Source: Actinobacteria bacterium ADurb.Bin346 (GTDB taxonomy: Bacteria; Actinomycetota; Humimicrobiia; Humimicrobiales; Humimicrobiaceae). Taken from it: DNA of 7,898 bases. The DNA lies in assembly GCA_002068775.1 (NCBI GenBank), contig MWAX01000145.1:1-7898 (forward strand). Direction: 5' to 3'. Under the pieces are notes generated by a model. That model was given only the letters and a program-made list of their open reading frames with translations. It was not told where the DNA came from and ran no database searches. The position numbers and the translations under genes are program-made. Numbering within the stretch: position 1 is the stretch's first letter; every line of letters starts with the position of its first letter. This document shows positions 6,706 through 7,898 of the stretch, in pieces.

Positions 6706-6752
6706 CCATAGACTTAATGAAATAAAAAGGTTTCTGCTCCTATGGTTTGTAA

Positions 6753-7004
6753 AGATCACAGCTCTTCTTAAGGAACAGTACTATAGAATATTGCAGCCCC
6801 CCGTTATTCACCTTATATTCCATATATACTCTTAATTTAAATGTGTTGTTCTCAAATCAAAAGACAATTGATAAACTTGGCTATTCTACAAGGGATATGA
6901 AAGAAACCTTGACAGATACTGTAAGCTGGCTTAAAGAGATAATGAAAAATTATCTCTGCCTTAAAGTAAAAATAGTTAGTGATAGCTTTTTCAGGTGTCA
7001 GTGA
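6753..7004 (+). pseudogene. C-terminal remnant of an NAD-dependent epimerase/dehydratase
   Basis: This frame is open from a TAA at 6750-6752 to TGA at 7002-7004, without a credible start codon. Residues encoded at 6840-6950 read NVLFSNQKTIDKLGYS, then TRDMKETLTDTVSWLKEI. This is the usual C-terminal end of extended short-chain dehydrogenases of the dihydroflavonol-reductase type: a Lys before a LGY motif, then Arg, then a helix ending in DTVxWLKE. The residues before it (SIYTLNLN) fit the preceding segment. The Rossmann nucleotide-binding domain (GxxGxxG) and the catalytic YxxxK are gone, so this is a relic that can make no active enzyme. It reads away from the transporter and overlaps nothing intact. 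The last 15 or so codons, from about 6960, no longer resemble the family. Confidence 0.6.
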
Positions 7005-7334
7005 CTCCGGTACTTATGAATGGATACTTAAGCTTGCAGTTCCTAATGTGTCTCTAAAAAGCAAGTAATTTATATTGATCTTTAGCATAAAAAGCTAATT
7101 GATGACATATTCAGGATTAACTCAACTCAGGGATTTTATCTGAAAGACCTCTGGGCAGATTTTTATCAACTAGAGTCGGGATTTACATGGATTGACAAGG
7201 ACTCGCAGGCGAGTGAGAGCAGTTCACCTCTCTGATCACCTTGGAATCAGCTGCAGTTTGCAACTTGTTGACAATTTGAAAATTAAAAACGTAATAAGTT
7301 ATAAATTTACTTTAAAAATACCGCAGCCTTTATG
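6976..7334 (+). pseudogene. Further short coding remnants, origin unclear
   Basis: Three short open stretches in alternating frames suggest decayed coding DNA. Positions 6976-7068 encode VIAFSGVSDSGTYEWILKLA and a few more residues, which vaguely resembles the SGGxDS loop of PP-loop ATPases but has one key Gly replaced. Positions 7086-7235 encode 49 residues including STQGFYLKDLWADFY and QLESGFTWIDKDSQ. A shift near 7212-7230 would join this to HLGISCSLQLVDNLKIKNV, ending at TGA 7332-7334. The GFY, E and TWxxxxA spacing followed by beta-strand-like sequence is reminiscent of C-terminal lectin-like domains next to membrane glycosyltransferases. These resemblances are weak, and no stretch has a convincing start codon or ribosome-binding site. 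I call the region degraded, not functional. Confidence 0.25.
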
Positions 7335-7344
7335 ATTATAAAAC

Positions 7345-7893
7345 CTAAAAATCCTTTGCAAGTAATGCAATATCTCTAAGTGCCTTACCGCTTAATTTAT
7401 ACAGCACCCATTCGTCTTTGAGCGTTGCATCCATGCCACTGTAGAATTTAATTGAGGGCTTGTTCCACTTTAGAACTGACCATTCAACACGGCTGCATTT
7501 TCTCTCAAGCGCAATTTTTGCAATATATGAAAACAGCAGCTTTCCTATGCCTTTTCCCCTTATCTCGGGATTGACAAACAGGTCCTCAATATATATGCCT
7601 GGTTTTCCTGTAAATGTGGAAAAGTTATAAAAAAATATTGCAAAGCCTGCAGGCTCATCCCTGTAATCAGCAATCAATGCTTCCGCAATCTTGCGGTTAA
7701 AAATTACATCGATTATATCCTGTTCTGATGCAATAACTTCATGCAGTCTTTTTTCGTAATCAGCAAGTTTTTTTATAAAGCTAAGAAGCAGGGCTCCTTC
7801 GTCAGGGCGAGCAAACCTTATGGTCAGATCATTTAAGATTTTTTCACCGCTGTATCGGGGTTGTATTTTATTATATTTTTTATTTGTACACAT
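7345..7893 (-). CDS. GNAT N-acetyltransferase, diamine/thialysine acetyltransferase-like
   Basis: This 182-residue protein of the GNAT superfamily transfers acetyl from acetyl-CoA to an amine. The match is to the spermidine/spermine (SSAT) branch: LTIRFARPDEG (23-33), ADYEKRLHEV (44-53), FAIFFYNFSTFTGKPGIYIE (84-103) leading into DLFV, the acetyl-CoA loop RGKGIG (112-117), VEWSVLKWNKPSIKFY (136-151) and a C-terminal EWVLYKLSG (161-169). Tyr151 is at the position of the catalytic Tyr of human SSAT. Likely substrates are polyamines or lysine-like amines; this is inference. The ATG at 7893 adds about 22 residues before the conserved first strand and lies 5 bp from the window edge. The frame is open to the edge, so the start is uncertain. 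No other ATG, GTG or TTG in frame gives a shorter version. It is probably unrelated to the sugar operon, from which about 900 bp separate it. Confidence 0.87.
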   Translation of the reverse strand: MCTNKKYNKIQPRYSGEKILNDLTIRFARPDEGALLLSFIKKLADYEKRLHEVIASEQDIIDVIFNRKIAEALIADYRDEPAGFAIFFYNFSTFTGKPGIYIEDLFVNPEIRGKGIGKLLFSYIAKIALERKCSRVEWSVLKWNKPSIKFYSGMDATLKDEWVLYKLSGKALRDIALLAKDF

Positions 7894-7898
7894 AGAGC

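Larger units (their letters stand above)
6449..6752 (-). other. AT-rich non-coding leader and regulatory region of the transporter operon
   Basis: No coding potential is visible on either strand. The region carries the best promoter in the window (6677-6705) and would give a roughly 220-nt untranslated leader. Candidate sites in the leader are a near-perfect palindrome at 6572-6587, a perfect 7+7 palindrome AATAATT-AA-AATTATT at 6452-6467 directly before the ATPase ATG, and an 11-bp direct repeat TAATTAAAATC at 6524-6534 and 6538-6548. Also present is TGAAACTGTTAACC at 6621-6634, which matches 7 of 9 defined bases of the CcpA/LacI-family site TGNAANCGNWNNCW. The extreme base bias makes short repeats cheap, so each is only a candidate. 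No riboswitch pattern was recognised. Confidence 0.5.

Noticed and set aside
7201..7232. Small hairpins (ACTCGC-AG-GCGAGT and GAGAG/CTCTC) suggesting an RNA or insertion-sequence end.
   Set aside because: Six-base arms with a two-base loop, no T run, no matching copy elsewhere in the window and no flanking target duplication seen.
1..7898. CRISPR arrays, tRNA or rRNA genes, and intact insertion sequences.
   Set aside because: No regularly spaced repeats, no cloverleaf-like segments with a TTCRANY arm, and no transposase motifs were found on either strand by reading.

Overview
The window is an AT-rich bacterial segment dominated by one minus-strand operon for a ribose-type (CUT2 family) sugar ABC transporter. 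Read in the direction of transcription, it holds a double-domain ATPase (6448-4916), two RbsC-like permeases (4899-3937 and 3901-2921), a lipoprotein sugar-binding protein (2856-1837), a strong intrinsic terminator (1740-1698) and a xylose-isomerase-like TIM-barrel enzyme (1669-692). The set makes sense as one unit: the lipoprotein captures a sugar, the permease pair and ATPase import it, and the TIM-barrel enzyme probably interconverts an aldose and ketose in the cytoplasm. No sugar kinase and no dedicated regulator lie inside the window, so the substrate cannot be named.

The operon is flanked by degraded plus-strand DNA. On the left (2-674) is the start of a secreted endonuclease/exonuclease/phosphatase (EEP) family protein. 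It is broken by a frameshift near 231-233, and its tail does not look like the family. On the right, between the transporter and a GNAT acetyltransferase gene (7893-7345), lies about 900 bp without an intact gene. This holds a very AT-rich leader with a good sigma-70-type promoter (6705-6677), then a clear C-terminal remnant of an NAD-dependent epimerase/dehydratase (6753-7004), then shorter weaker remnants up to about 7334.

Organism: the low GC content, strong AAGGAGG ribosome-binding sites and a lipoprotein-anchored binding protein indicate a bacterium. Gene decay beside the operon suggests a genome with ongoing gene loss or rearrangement. I cannot assign a phylum from this window.

Most of the window is ordinary. 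The points worth a second look are the loss of the Walker B aspartate in the second ATPase domain, the terminator placed inside the operon before the isomerase, a perfect GntR-like palindrome next to that terminator, a roughly 220-nt leader ending at a start codon with no visible ribosome-binding site, and the two groups of gene remnants. I found no convincing new biological system.
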